Assembly (NCBI RefSeq): GCF_005239225.2 | Contig: NC_133288.1 | Location: 15,010,169 to 15,074,168, forward strand | Length of the DNA: 64,000 nucleotides | Direction of reading: 5' to 3' | Source of the DNA: Populus alba | Lineage: Eukaryota; Streptophyta; Magnoliopsida; Malpighiales; Salicaceae | Shown: positions 1 through 14,645 of the stretch, one piece after another | How positions within the stretch are numbered: position 1 is the stretch's first letter | Layout: each line of letters starts with the position of its first letter | Program-made: the position numbers and the translations under genes | The notes under the pieces: model-generated | The model's database searches: none | The model's input: the letters and a program-made list of their open reading frames with translations, nothing else | Told to the model about the DNA's origin: nothing

Positions 1-1060
1 CTTTAGAAAGACTAACCTCAAATGTGTATCGTGGAAAACATCTTTTAAGGTCAATAAATCAGTATCGAGCCAAATAATAGCATCATCATTAAAACTAAGA
101 AGAACCTTGTTAGCAAAGAAGGTCCCCTTGATATACAAGCTCTCATTTTCAACCATCTTTTCCTTCTTCAATTTTAGTTGCTCCTCATATATTTGCTTAC
201 GTGTTAAAAATACAAGAGTTATAGGTTTTCTATTCATCTCAAAGAAATACTTATTTTTCATTCCATCATGCATAGCTTTCTTATCATACTACCATAGTCT
301 ACTAAGCAACAAATGACTAGCTTGCATTTGCACAACAATCACAAAACACCTCATCACAATATTTACCAATAGCAAAAGCAACCAACTACTTATTAACTTT
401 CACTTCACCACCATCATTTAATCATTGTAATTTATAAGATATGGGATGTTTGGTAATGTGTAAGTTCAACTTTTTACCAATTAAGTACAAGCTACATTAG
501 TGTAATTACCACTATCTATAATTAAGCTACATACCATATTATAAACATGACATCTCTTATGGAATATGCTCTCACTCTGACCTTCTAAATCATCTGCTTT
601 GACATGTGTATTCAATGTTCTCCTCACCACAAATGCCTCTCTCTAAACCGGATATTAAATATAAACATCATTAACATCATCCAATTATGGCATCTTCTTT
701 TCTTCATCCTCGTCATTAGTCTCAACCTCATTATAAGCTTTCATAACCATAACTATTTTTTTTAGACATTATGAAGCAACATGACCAAAACCCGGATAAT
801 AAAATCATTTAATGCCATAATTACGAGAAATAGGAGTAACATTGTTACCTTTAACATTAGCTCGAATCATAGCAAGTTTCATCTCATTGAAATACTCATT
901 AACACTCTTTGTACCTTAACTTAAACTCTACAACCTTTAATATAATTCTCTATAATAGTGATTAGGTACAAATCTCTTTCTCGTAAGTAATTTCATCTCA
1001 TCTCAAGTATCAATTTACCTCTCATGATTCCTCCTACAATTTGTCACTAACTAACTGTAA
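1..1060 (-). mobile_element. Decayed Ty3/gypsy gag-protease fragment
   Basis: Minus-strand translation gives pieces of a gypsy polyprotein in the expected order: gag tail near 850-1060, a degenerate zinc knuckle near 766-810 (GFGHVAS, stop, C), and a retropepsin-like piece near 380-580 with an IIDSG core followed by NVA. Stops and frameshifts are frequent, so it is a pseudogene. The same arrangement, including a stop at the same knuckle codon, recurs at 50040-52756, so both are copies of one old family. The left end lies outside the window. Confidence 0.6.
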
Positions 1061-2480
1061 TTCCTTATTATTCACGTATATCATACATTATTTTATTTAT
1101 AATAATAATAATATTGTCTAATTATTTTCACCTTGATTTATAAAAACCCTTCCTTTAAAATAATTATTTTACCCAATTGGGATGTTTACACGATTTATCA
1201 CTAGTTACCATTTGGCATACTGATTTTATTACTTTATTTCATCCAAAATTTAAGTTCAATTACTAAGAGTTTTTTTTATCTCAATTTATAACAATTTTCC
1301 TTCTTAATTTTTATTTTTTTCAATTGAGAATTTTCCTATTAACATTGGTTTTCTTATTTTTAGACCGGGATTTACAAGTATGATATCAGAATCTTAATAA
1401 ATAAAAAACGATGAGTTTGAAACTCATAACTTTCATTCTTTATTCTAATTAAAATTATTGAATAACATAAGATAATACGAGCATATGTTAGTTTCAAGTT
1501 CAAAAACAATTTCAATTAAAATAATGTGTTAAGAGATAATATAAATTATATGTTAAAGTATTATTTAACAATTTAAACTTTTAGATTGAGTTGATTTTTT
1601 AACATCTCCATAATTAAACAAGATTTAAATATAACTTGGGCTCAAAGCATTAAAAAAGTAGCATGACCTTCTAGGTGGCCCAAGTAGCTTTACATCCAAC
1701 ATGCCTAGTTGCTACAAATAAACCATTAGATACCAACCTCATTTTGGACTTGGGATGTCCCTAGAAGGGCATACCGGAATCCAACACCATAACAATCTTT
1801 AAACTTCAAGGTATTTTTTTTTTAATTCATTCATACTAGAGAAAAACAAAAACATTCCTTATTCTCTCAACATTTATATTTATCATATTCTTCAATACAT
1901 GCAACTCAATCTTTAAAAGCTATATTTTATATTCAATTTAATTAACTGAATCATTGAAGAGTTCATGAATCTTCATATAAAACTTGTTTTACAGATGAAT
2001 CCAGTGCTGCTCTTATTCTTCAATGTTTTAACTTAGTTACCTGTAATGACAGGGGCAAAACTTCAAATGAAATTTGATTCAAGCCTGGTCACAATTCTAA
2101 TTGGACAAATCCATGTCCGAAGAAATACCAAGAGAGGGACCATATCTCTAAGAGAGGATTATCCCTCAAAGAGTCGATAGAAAAGTAGATGGGTATCCAT
2201 GGCCACCAGCTCAGCGCATGCTCAAGGACGAGGCATTCTCAATGGCCACCGCCGCGGCCTCCTCCCAATACAAGGTGATAAGCGTTAGATCGAGTGCTAA
2301 TGTACGGTTTAGGCCCGGTCTGTTTTTAATTATTGAATAAAAAATAGATTGGAGAGGGACAGACGAGAGAAACGCCAACATTCAACAAGTAACCTATTAC
2401 GGTAGCATCTGAATTTTAGTGATAGATGAAAGGCTGTATCTTTGCTCAAGCAAATAGATTCCTATGGACTTTTAATAACT
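1061..2480. other. Intergenic, AT-rich
   Basis: No gene is recognisable here except the short GC-rich coding-like patch at 2152-2300, listed separately. The rest is A/T-rich with homopolymer runs and no long frame. The right end approaches the 3' UTR of the 14-3-3 gene. Confidence 0.5.
2152..2300 (+). other. GC-rich coding-like patch, unidentified
   Basis: An open frame here is much richer in GC than its surroundings. It reads through a Pro/Trp stretch (GYPWPP), then MLKDEAFSM and an Ala-rich run, and is followed by GTGATAAG, which could be a splice donor. It looks like one exon of a gene or a captured exon fragment. I do not recognise the protein and see no neighbouring exons. Confidence 0.25.
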
Positions 2481-2897
2481 TTCAGTCTTCGTTCGAGTAA
2501 TTCAGAAAGAAGGTGAAATTGTTTAAAGTACGTAAATGCGATCGAATTGAGGAGCTTTCACAACACATCAATGGCGGAGAAAAACTCAAAATGCAACTAC
2601 ATTCAACCTCCAAGAGAACATGGCAACCAAGCGCGAGATTAAATGTTCTTGAAAGAAAAGCATCCATTCTTACTGGGCGCAAGGAATTTTAAATGACAAA
2701 ACCAGATACCATTGAGAATTCAAGAACACAAATTGATATGACAAGCTAAAATAAAACAAGAATAAAAAAAAAGCTTGGTGCGTCCACAATTCATGACCAA
2801 AACAAGAATGCCTACAAATCAAGCAAATTAGCAACAAGCACCTTCTCCTGTTAAAAACATATAGAGAAGTTCAACACTAGTTTGCAGTAAAGCACCT
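2481..2897 (-). other. Probable 3' UTR of the 14-3-3 gene
   Basis: This unique-looking, moderately A/T-rich sequence lies directly after the 14-3-3 stop codon. I see no coding frame that competes. The polyadenylation site cannot be placed. Confidence 0.35.
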
Positions 2898-4521
<1,624 letters not shown>

Positions 4522-4554
4522 TGTTTTGGTTTTTTTAGAAATTGAGAAGATGGG

Positions 4555-4570
4555 GAGAGAGAGAGAGAGA
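4555..4570. repeat. (GA)8 microsatellite in 14-3-3 5' UTR/promoter
   Basis: Eight GA dinucleotides lie 34-49 bp upstream of the 14-3-3 ATG, reading as (TC)8 on the gene's strand. CT-rich leaders of this type are common in highly expressed plant genes. A role here is inference. Confidence 0.8.
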
Positions 4571-6287
4571 ACTGTGGTTTTCTGGAAAGAGGAGAAGGGG
4601 AGGGGGGGTAGCTTATGTTATGTTATTTGAGAGGGAAAAGGGGGGGGCTATTTTTGGGGTAGTGCGTGCTGTGGCGTTGATTGCGTTGGTGAAGATGGAT
4701 GGGGGGTTTGGGGGATGGGATGTGGACCGTTGGATCATTAAAGAAGAGGGCTGTTTGGCTGGCCTGGGACACGAGGGATTTTAATAAATACAAGTGGCTT
4801 TTAAAGTGTTTTTTTTTCCTTTCTTTCCCTTTTTTTTTTTATAAGGAAACAAACAAAGGATAGGGGACGTTTGAATTTTTAAAAGGAGGAGGAATATGAG
4901 GTTCTGATGCTTGTTTGACTATCGAGATGGAGGAATATTGAAGACTTGAGGTGTTGGAATCTTAGTTGGGCTTGGACTGATATTTTAAGCCAATAATTTC
5001 AGAAAGCTATAAAATTAGGCGCCGGCAACATTTAAAGCCCACCAAATCTCACGGTTATTGTTTATTTCTCAACCACTTGAAAAAAAAAAAGAAGCTATTG
5101 ACCTATTAAGATTTTTTTTATGTTATTTTACTATTTCTTGATATATATTTTTAATTATTTTATAATAAATCTTATTCTTAGTTTAGTCGGTTTATAAGTT
5201 AAGGATGGTAAATTTTGAATATATATTTTTTTAATTATTTTTTAATAAATTTCAATCATAATTTAATCGATTTATAAATTAAGGATCATAAATTGCTAGG
5301 GAATATGTATATTTTTTAAATTTTGACAGATGATCTATTATTTTTTATTTTTTCTAAAATAAATAAGGGGCAAACCTCTTAATGAAAAAAAAAAAAAAAA
5401 ACAACATGCCTTTTAATAAAGAAAAAATAAAACACGGTCAAGCAAGTGAGCCTAGCATACTATGAACATGTGGCCCATGTGTTGGGTCTAGCCCTTTGCT
5501 ATGTTTTTTTTATTATTATTATTCCTCAAAGTTATTTTTACATTCCAAAAAAGTTTATCGGATTTACTTATTTTTCTGTTTTGACATGTATATTCAATAC
5601 TATTATAAATTTTATTTGGATTTTAATAACTTTTTTAATTTTTATGTATTTGATTTAAAAATAATAATATTAATAATAAATTATTTATTAAAGGTCGTTT
5701 GAAATCATTTGTTTATTATTTAAAAATATCTAAATAGATTTGAAATGTGAATTCATTTTATGGTTGTTTTAACTTTCAATCACTCAATATATAAACATAC
5801 TATTCTCATATATTTTTATTAATTTGCTTTAACAATTATTTTTGTTGACTAAGTTATCCAAGATATTCATTAATAGGAAAATTTATCTTTAAAAAAAAGA
5901 AATTCAAAATGACTTTATTTACAAGTTTAATGACAATATCAAAGCATTTTCTATGACCTGAAAGTATTTTTACTTTTAAAAAATTTTAGGTCCCCTCACA
6001 ACATAATGTTAGCATATAAACTAGTCTTGAGATATAAGGAATGAACAAAATGGAGATAAAAATATGTTTGATTTAAGAGACAAAGATAGAGAAATAAAAA
6101 TAATTTGTCTTTTGAATAATTTTAGAGTAATTTTTTATACTTAAAAAACAAGAAATACAAAAGAGACATGTCTCCAAAGATAATATTTTTTATTTTTTAT
6201 TCCAAAAATATCTTTGTAAAAACTCTTAATTCTCAAATTGTTCAACAAAAACATGTAAAAATAAAAATAATTATTATCATAATTTTA
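4571..6287. other. 14-3-3 upstream region and intergenic AT-rich DNA
   Basis: The first 250 bp are G-rich and probably include the 14-3-3 promoter. Beyond that the sequence is A/T-rich. Around 5140-5300 there are two similar copies of a phrase with AGTCGGTTTATAAGTTAAGG / AATCGATTTATAAATTAAGG, a short imperfect direct repeat. No gene seen. Confidence 0.4.
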
Positions 6288-6840
6288 AAACCCAACTCGA
6301 GGGTTCATCTAAGGCAAAACTCGGGTTACTGGTCAAGGTCCAAGTCCCGAGTTGAGCTGACCTGAGTTAGTACAATAATAAAAATTACTATTATAATAGT
6401 TTTAAACTTATACGGGAGTCGACCTGGGGTAAGGCCTAGGTTATGAGTGGGGTTGATCGTTGATCCAGGTCAACGTAAGAATAAAAATGATTTTTATTAT
6501 AATTTTAAAACTTAACTCAAAGATTAATAGGGGTAATGTTTCGGGTCATGGGTTGACCCAACTCAACAAATGGATAAAAGTGATAAAAGTCAACCCGATT
6601 TAATAGTCGATTCAATGTAAGGTTCAAGTCAATAGTCAGGAAGGTCAACTTGATTGACCCAAAAAAATTAAAAATAATCAAAGCAACCTTATTTTGACCA
6701 TTTGTTTTTCAAAAATATCAACGAGTTTTTATCTGTGTTTTTATCACAGATTGACTTGGATTTTTTACGATATCAAGCCAAGTCAATCATTCCTTTTTTT
6801 TTTTCTTAAACTTAGACTAGTCTAGGTCTGTCTTGATTTT
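6288..6840. repeat. Dispersed GGGTTGACCC-type repeat
   Basis: Clusters of GGGTTGACCC, CAACTCGAG and GTCAACCCGATT phrases in both orientations are separated by A/T runs. A similar segment occurs at 28600-28880. The pattern looks like a dispersed non-coding repeat with many internal inverted repeats. I cannot name the family. Confidence 0.4.
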
Positions 6841-7434
6841 ATAACTATGGTTATTATAATATTATTAATTTCAATACTCAATATAAACTAAAGTAAAAAA
6901 AAAAAAGATAATATTTAATTATTTTTTTCAAATATGTAAGTTTGGCAATAATATATATTAAGAGTAAAATAAACGTTTTCATATTTTATTTTGTTTTTAT
7001 CGACCATAATGAAACAAGATACAAAGACAATTATTTACTTGTATCTCTCCACTAAACATAATTATGTCTCCATTTATTTATTTATTTATTTGTCTTGTCT
7101 TCACTATCTCTATTGTTTCTATTTTTATTTTTTATTTTTTTGTTATGGAATAGTTAACTAAACACTATCTAAAAGGAAGAAATATTTTGGTTTAAAAATG
7201 TGGAAACTCTCTCTTAATCTTCGAAAATATTAAACTAGGTGGTTTTTAATGTGTATCATCAAGGAAGCAAAAGATATAAAAACGAACAAATATGCTGAGC
7301 CTCGTAGATTACCGAGTCTCATTTATCATTATAGCATCTTTCACTGAATTAAGATTTGATCAAATTGGTGAATATTTACCTTTTATTATTTGTGTTTACG
7401 AGTGTTTAACATTGCAATTAAAATATTTTGTGGT

Positions 7435-7571
7435 AATTTGTTTTTTGTGTTTTTTAATTATTTTGATATGCTAATATTAAAAATAAATTTTAAAAAATTA
7501 AAAATATTATTTTAATGTATTTCTGAAAAAAAAAAACTTTAAAAAACAATCGCTATCGCAATATTAAACAC
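7435..7571 (-). mobile_element. MITE-like dispersed repeat, copy 1
   Basis: On the minus strand this begins GTTTAATATTGCGATAGCGA, followed by TTGTTTTTTAAAG and a long A/T-rich body. It matches the start of the copies at 16030 and 26525 and resembles a short repeat I associate with poplar genomes. It has no coding capacity. Boundaries are approximate. Confidence 0.5.
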
Positions 7572-8071
7572 ATATAATCAAAATTGTGCCTCCACCAAAT
7601 AACTGCTACCTTTTCCAAATGTTGTTTCTAAATTTTTAATTTGTTAGCTTATTTTCAAAATCATTTTGAATCCTAGCATGGTAAGCTTTCCAATTATAGT
7701 TTCGAAAATTATATTTTATACACTCAGTCAAAGGTAGCTTCAAATAATAATAGAAAAAAATGCCCAAAGATATTAATAGCTCAGAGTTCCTAGAAACGCA
7801 ATTCTTCTCTTTTCTCTTTTCGACCAAAATCCCTCACCCCCCACACCCCCCTCTCTCAAATATTTGCAAATCCCCTAACCACACTCCAGCACCCACAGCC
7901 TCATCCCATCCCATCCCATCCCCACCCTACCCAGCACAACACAGCACCCACACCAACATGACAAATTGATTAATTAAAGAGCCAAGGTTTTCAAATAGTA
8001 CGTACCTAACCCTTTTTTCTTCATGATCCAAGTAGCTCTACATGCCTTGTTAATGCTCATTCAGTTTTACA
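7572..8071. other. Intergenic with C-rich stretch
   Basis: Positions 7830-7960 are strikingly C-rich and purine-poor, with CCCCAC and (CCCAT)n phrases. The block sits just left of the copia primer site, where a 5' LTR would be expected, but it does not match that element's 3' LTR. No gene seen. Confidence 0.4.
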
Positions 8072-8124
8072 TGGTATCACAGCTAGTAACCTAGTTTTCT
8101 ATCTCTACCTCAATTTTCTACCGA

Positions 8125-8880
8125 TTGTCCAATAACATAGAGCGTGAGCAATTTTCTAAGGGAGGCAAGAACAATGCCTTCGATCCTTTTTTTCTCTACT
8201 ATTATGATCATCCAGAATTGATGCTTGTTTCCAAGCCTCTCAACAGTGATACTTACTCTACTTGGTGCAAATCTATGACCATCTCCTTAAACACTAAAAA
8301 TAAGTTAGGATTTATAGATGGTACAATATAGATGTCATCTGTCAAGAGCCAACCAGACGATCATGCTTCATGGAAAAAATGCAATGACATGATTCTATCA
8401 TGGATTCTCAATTCAATTACACCAGAACTTACTGATAGTGTTATATATTCAACTACAACCTTGGAATTTTAGGAGGACCATCAAGATCGTTTTTCTCATA
8501 GCAATGCCCTTCGTAACTTTCAGATTGAGAGGGGCATTGCTTGTACTTTCTAAACTCAAATGACAGTTGCAGCCTACTATACAAAGCTGAAAGGATTGTG
8601 GGATGAATTGGGTTCCTATAACATAATTGTTTGCTCTTGTGAGGCAGATCATAAGTGACAATAATTGATGCAATTTCTCATGGGATTAAATGACTCTTAC
8701 AAGGCAATTCAAGGACAGATCCTATTGCTAAATCCTTTACCTGATGTTCGCCAGGCATATCCCTCCATCGTTCAAAAAGAGAAGCAACACAGCTTAGGTG
8801 ATACACATGAGACAACAAAAATTACAGCCATGGCAATTCAACGAGATGAACTCACATCTCTGACAGTTCGATCAGGATAA
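8125..8880 (+). pseudogene. copia gag remnant
   Basis: The N-terminal frame (8125-8331) has the copia gag opening: a Pro/Tyr-rich start, then LVSKPLNSDTYSTWCKSM and NKLGFIDGTI. A stop follows, and the body continues in fragments, including FLMGLNDSYKAIQGQILLLN near 8668, typical of the gag C-terminal half. Frames are broken several times. Confidence 0.75.
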
Positions 8881-9119
8881 GGTGCTTCCTCTCGCTCCAA
8901 CTATTTTAACCATAAGTCACTACATGCTTATACTATGATAATGATCATCATGTACGAGATACATGTAGGAAACTGCATGGTTATCTACCAAGCCATCCAA
9001 AACATAGAGTTAGTTGTTTCAACGCCAAGGCAATCGTCCTCATTACAATAAGTCTGCCTAACCTTCAGCCAATTACATCAAGAAAGGTCCCACAATGCAA
9101 GAGATGTAGTCAGTGATGA

Positions 9120-9650
9120 ATGGATTCTAATTTACAATTTCAACAGATATTGTCTATTATGAACAATAAAGGGATAGATCAAACCTCCAATCCTCAGGCT
9201 AATGTTGTTGTTACTTCTCTAGGTTTGTTACAAGCATCATTAAGACTACATCGATTGATTATCGATAGTGGTGCAATTGACCATATCACTTTTTCTCCAA
9301 ATTTTCTTGTCAATAGTTGTCAGAACTTTATTTTACCACCAATTATTTTTCCAAATGGAGAACATGCTCTAATTGCGTCTAAAGAGACTTTACATTTGAA
9401 CTCTATTATTTCTCTAAAAAATGTGTTTGGTGTGCCATCTTTTAAGGTGGATTTGATGTCTATAAGTCGAGTTATAAGAGATCTCAAATGTTCAGTAACC
9501 TTTTTTCTCTATTGGTGTATTTTACGGGACTTGGCGATGAAGACAATGATTAGTTTGGGTAAACAACGAGGCGGACTTTATTACTTGATTGCATTAACAT
9601 CAACAACACCAACACAAAAATTCCAACCCTTTGTTGTTGTTGCTACTTGA
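9120..9650 (+). pseudogene. copia protease / GAG-pre-integrase remnant
   Basis: A 176-residue frame carries the aspartic protease core IIDSGAIDHIT followed by LPNG-like (FPNGEHALI) and SLKNVFGVPSFKVDLMSISR. That order is the usual copia protease to GAG-pre-integrase transition. The frame then ends, and integrase pieces follow in other frames (9650-10800). Confidence 0.75.
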
Positions 9651-11089
9651 TCGTCTTGTTCTCAAGTCATCTCCTCCATTGAGTTGTGGCATCGCTAATT
9701 AGGCCATTTATCTTCCTCTAGATTAAATTTTATGGCAAAAAATTTACTCAATTTCCCTTTCAAATTCAAAGATACTTGTGATATTTGTGCACTTTCAAAA
9801 TAATATCGACTTCCTTTCTTCGCTAGTTCAATTTCCTTTATTCGACCGTTTAAATTAATTCATTGTGATATTTGGGGCTCTTATAAAATTTCTTCTCTTT
9901 CCGGTGCTAAATACTTTTTGACAATTATGGATGATTATTCTAGATTTTCATGGGTTTTCTTTATACATCACAAACATGAAACACAAAATTTACTTACAAA
10001 TTTTTTTTTCTTTGTCAAAACCCAATTTAATGCATCCATCGCAAATATTCGCATTGATAATGGAGGGGAATTGTTTTCTATGTAGAATGTTTTTCAAGAA
10101 AATGACACCACTTATCAAAACTCTTGCATTTATACACCACAACAAAACGGGGTTGTAGAGCGTAAACAACGCCATATCCTTGAGTCCACTCGTGCCCTTC
10201 ATTTTCAAGCTCATCTCCATTTTCATTTTCAGACATAATGTATTCTTACTGCTGTCTATTTAATTAATCTTTTACCCACACCACTTTTTTATCATCAAAC
10301 CCCTTTTGAAAAACTTTACGGCAAGGTCTCTATTTACTCCCATCTTAAGGTTTTTGGTTGTCTTGCATATGCTACTGAAGTGCATACCATACATAAATTT
10401 GCTCCTAGAGTGAAATGCTGTGTTTTTCTCAATTATCTAGTCGCCCAAAAAGCTTACAATCTCTATAACCTTACCACCCATAAATTTTTCACTTGCCGTG
10501 ATATTGTTTTCCATGAACACATTTTCCCTTACAATTTACCTCCAACCATTCTTGCACCTCATATACCATCAGCTGTATATAAAGCTCCCACACCCCATCC
10601 CTCCTCTTTTCATATCAGATCCTCTTTCTACAGACTTCCCAATCTCTCATTCTACATCTCTCACTCTAGTCCCTCTTATTTTTTTTCCCTTGGTTCCCAG
10701 CAATATCACTTAGTCACCATCACATATGCTTCCTATGCAGCCTTTACGTTGTTCCAAGTGACATCTCAACCCTTCCCGAGCTTTACGTGATTATATTTGA
10801 AACCAAGTAACGTCTCCCCAGCCATTATTGGCTTCATCGTCTGGTCCCACCATAGGTACAAGGTATCCTCTTTGTAATTTTCTTTCTTACCATCGTTACT
10901 CACCACAACATTGCTCTTTTGTTGCCACCATTAGTTAGGACATTGAGCCCCACTCTTATACAGAAGCTGCTTCACTTCTATAATGGCAAGATGCCATGCA
11001 ATCTAAATTGGCATCATTGGAAGCTAACCACACTTGGTCCCTCACTTCTCTCCTTCCTGGAAAGGCACCAATTGGATGTTGATGGATCT

Positions 11090-12480
11090 ATAAAATCAAG
11101 AGTCATTCAGATGGCACCATCAAGCGTTACAAATCTCGGTTGGTGGCTAAGGGTTACACATAGCTGAAAGGTATCGATTTCCATGACACTTTTTCTTCTA
11201 CTACTAAAATGATTATTATCCATTGTTTGCTGGCTTTGGCAGCAGCACAAAATTGGTCCCTTCACAAGCTAGATGTGCATAATGCTTCCTTCATGGTGAT
11301 CTTCATGAAGAAATATATGTGTCCACCTTCTGGTCTTCAGCGATAGGGGGAGAGTTTGGTATATCGCCTCAACAAATCGTTGTATAGATTAAAGTAAGCT
11401 TCTTGCCAATGGTTTGCCAAATTCTCTTCTACTATTCAAGCTGCCAGATATGTTCAATCTAAAGCATGTTATTCATTGTTCACATGTTGCAATGGCAAAT
11501 CCTTTACCGCATTGTTGACATATATTGACAACATTCTCATTACAAGTAACGACCTCAAAGCTATATACACTTTTAAGAGATTTCTACATAGTTATTTTTG
11601 AATTAAAAATTTGGGTGATTTGAAATAGTTTCTGGGCATTGAGGTCTTTTGATCACAAAAACGTATTTCTATCTCACAACGGAAGTATACTTTGGAAATT
11701 TTGAAAGATGGTGGGATTTTAGGTGCTAAACCTGTGAATTTTCCTATGGAGCAAAACACAAAGCTCTTAAATGCAGGTGACTTACTTAAAGATCCATCTC
11801 AGTAAAGGTGACTTGTGGGACTCCTAATTTAATTGACCATTACCCGACCGGATATCATGTATTTTATACATGTGCTAAGTCGATTTATGCATGCGCCACA
11901 CAAACCACACATGGAAGCTACCTTATATGTGTTGCGTTATTTGAAAGGTGCTCTAAGATAGGGTTTGTTTTTCTCCTCTCAAAATGGTTTGTCTTTGCGA
12001 GCTTTTTGTGATTCAGATTGGGTTGGTTGCCCAATGACTCGAAGATACACAATGGGTTATTGTGTTTTTTTTTTTTTTTTTTTTTTATCTTTACTTGTTT
12101 CTTGGCAAACAAAAAGACAAAAAATAGTATCATTCTCCTCAGCAAAAGCTGAATATAGAGCCTTGATAGGTACATGTTGCAAGTTATCTTGGTTACGTTC
12201 ATTGTTAAAAGACTTACGGATATTGCATTTGAAACCAATATTGCTACACTATGATAACAAAATAGCTTTACATATAGTAGCTAATCTAGTTTTCCATGAG
12301 AGAACCAGACATATAGAAATGAATTGTCACTTTATTTGGGATAAAATACATGATGGTTCAATCATGACTAAATTCGTTGCTTAGGTAAATCAACTTGCGG
12401 ATGTATTCACTAAACCATTAGGAAAGGATATTTTCTCTACCATGATTCCCAAGTTGGGAGTTCTCGACATTCACTCTCCC
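11090..12480 (+). pseudogene. copia reverse transcriptase / RNase H remnant
   Basis: Translation gives the RT opening (SRLVAKGYTQ with a stop, DFHDTFS), then YIDNILITSND in place of the catalytic YVDDMLI-type motif, and LGIEVF. RNase H follows: FCDSDWVGCPMTRRYTMGY, SWQTKRQKIVSFSSAKAEYRA, HYDNKIALHIVAN, RTRHIEMNCHFI and LADVFTKPLG. A poly-T run of about 22 bases at 12065-12086 interrupts RNase H. Confidence 0.85.
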
Positions 12481-12493
12481 ACTTGAGGGGGAG

Positions 12494-12705
12494 CGTTAAG
12501 AAATGATCAATAATAGGGCAATGTTTACGTGATGGGTTAGGAAACAAATATGTAAACATGTACTATCAAGTATATGTATTCCTATTGTAATTCATATTCC
12601 TAATATAGCTAAGCATAATTATAGGAAAATACTTGTATATAAGCAGGAATAACTCATTCAATGAAAGACAATGTTCTGGCAAATCCTTTCCTTCCCTATT
12701 TTACA
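12494..12705 (+). repeat. 3' LTR of the copia element
   Basis: The LTR starts right after the polypurine tract GAGGGGGAG with CGTTAAG (expected TGTTAAG). It holds a TATA-like TGTATATAAGCAGG near 12630 and ends with TTTTACA, which matches the TTTTACA before the primer site at 8072. That gives a length near 212 bp. Confidence 0.6.
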
Positions 12706-14344
12706 CTACTATTAGTGAAGCTTCTGTTATTACCATGATTGTTGTTTCTACTGCTGCGTATTGTTGTTGATGTTGTTAGTTGTGGTTATGAAGATGTTAT
12801 TAAAGTTGTGGGTGGTTGGGGTAACAATAAAAGAGATGGGGGATTCTGATTGGATTTGTTTTGAAATTTCTTGGTTATTCGTAGTTTAATTTTTGAATTT
12901 TTGTATTGTGTTGTCCAACATTTGGTTTTGTTTATTATGTTGTTAACACAAATAAAATTGAACTCCAGTTTTAATTTAATTTGTTTAGTTTTTTTATTAT
13001 TATGGATTTGAAAATTAAAAAAATCAAATATATAAAAAAAAAGAACAAAATTTAAAACACTTGCATTTTGATTAAGAAAAAAGGTGACAAGAGGAAGAAG
13101 ACGATGCAAAAATTATAAGAGCATTTTGGATATTTAACAATTATAATGGTAAATGTAAAGTATTTTAGATTTTTTTTTATTGATAAAGTTTATAAATTTC
13201 TGACTTATTACATAAAATGTGATTAGCTATATAAATAATAGGATGTATAATGTAATTTTCAACATTATAATTGCAAAGCATTAATATAAGTTTAATAATA
13301 AAATAAACCCTTAAATAATATCTAATGGGTCAGAACAAATTCAAATTAAAAATAATTATTAAAATTAAATATACAAATAAAATAGAATAATAAAAACAAA
13401 ATCTTCATATTAAAATCCCTCTATACAACTCGAATCTTCAATTTTTGCCAATTCTTAGCAAATTTCAGTTATGACTTCAAACATGTCATTCTCTCTTGTC
13501 TAGATGAAGTACTAGGTCTATAATATATAATTGGAAAGCTTGATATGTTTATTTTTCATCCTAACTTGAATCTCAACAAAATTACACTTATAGATCCACA
13601 TATGTCTAAAAACATTACACAAAGGTCTAGTTTTAGAGATTTGAAAAGATTTTTCTAATAACTTTAAACCTCTAAAATAATATGTTTATGAACTCTATTG
13701 GACCTAAAAATCTACCATAATACAATCTCATGTGTTTAGTATCTTCCTATAAGATTTCAGCTCGATCCGATGTATAATTTGAAAGATATGTTTAATCTCA
13801 TAAAACTAGTCAGTAAACATTTTAAAGCTAAATTCGGACTTGATTTAGTTCATATCAATTTGATCATTAAAATGTAGGATAACTAAGGAAAAAAATTTAA
13901 AGATCAATGAATTTTTGTATCAAATTTAATTTTTATCAAGTTCTTAAACACTTTTTTAAAATTAACTTCCTTTTCGCATCCTATAAAGATATATAGTCAT
14001 GCCTAGTTGGAGTGCTGTCAATAGGTATTTTGAAACACATGCATGAAGTGAAAACGGTAAATTTAAATTTTTTTTGGGAGTCCTAGGGATCTTGATAGAA
14101 AGATTTAGAGTTTTTTAGGGTTTATGTGAAGGTTATTAGAAGATCAAATATTCTTTTAGCTTTAAATATTTGCTTCAAGGTTGGGTTGTTGCAAACTATA
14201 AGCCTTCTAAATATCTAACCTGTAACGGTAATTCACATAAATCTCCAGTGAGAAATATCCTAAACCTTTTAGGAGAGAGGAACTGTTATACCTTTGAGTG
14301 TTAACTCTTTTTTTGTGTTTTAGATGTTTTTATACTATACTTTA
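12706..14344. other. Intergenic, no gene seen
   Basis: A/T-rich sequence without a convincing frame. Around 13400-13880 the text resembles unique-sequence LTR or UTR DNA, but no partner copy was found in the window. Confidence 0.4.
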
Positions 14345-14645
14345 CTCATAAAAAATAAGAGAAATAACATTCTATTTATAGGGAAACTTAAAAATTCTAT
14401 AAATGGCAAAGTATCAATTTTCCCCTTAAATAATATCATATATATTATTTTATGCTAATTTTAAATATTTATTTAATCAAGTCTTTACTTTATTTTTTCA
14501 GGTCTAGAATTGTAATTCCCTTTATTAATTACATTCCAGTCTTCAATTTCTAAAACTTATTTAAAATCTAGTCACCCTTGATTAATCATCCTATTTTAAT
14601 TTCTAACCATTAGCCTACAAGAGAACATAACAGATCAGTTTAGCA
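14345..14645 (+). repeat. LTR-like repeat, inverted partner of 20330-20600
   Basis: This stretch contains AATTTTCCCCTTAAATAATA, ATTTAATCAAGTCTTTA, CAGGTCTAGAATTGTAATTC and CCTTGATTAATCAT in that order. The reverse complements of these phrases occur in the mirror order at 20330-20560. The pair is therefore an imperfect inverted repeat about 5.7 kb apart, probably two LTR fragments of one family. Confidence 0.5.

Larger units (their letters stand above)
8072..12705 (+). mobile_element. Decayed Ty1/copia retrotransposon, 5' LTR missing
   Basis: Pieces of a copia polyprotein lie in order. A degraded initiator-Met-tRNA primer site (TGGTATCACAGC, consensus TGGTATCAGAGC) is at 8072. Gag is at about 8125-8880, the protease with IIDSGAIDH near 9257, the integrase near 9680-10800, reverse transcriptase near 11090-11800, RNase H near 11990-12480, a polypurine tract TTGAGGGGGAGCG at 12483, and a 3' LTR. 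Many stops and frameshifts show it is inactive. No sequence before 8072 matches the 3' LTR, so the left LTR was deleted or replaced. Confidence 0.85.

Noticed and set aside
4542..4784. Gly/Arg-rich frame upstream of the 14-3-3 gene
   Set aside because: Produced by G-rich promoter/leader sequence; no similarity recognised.
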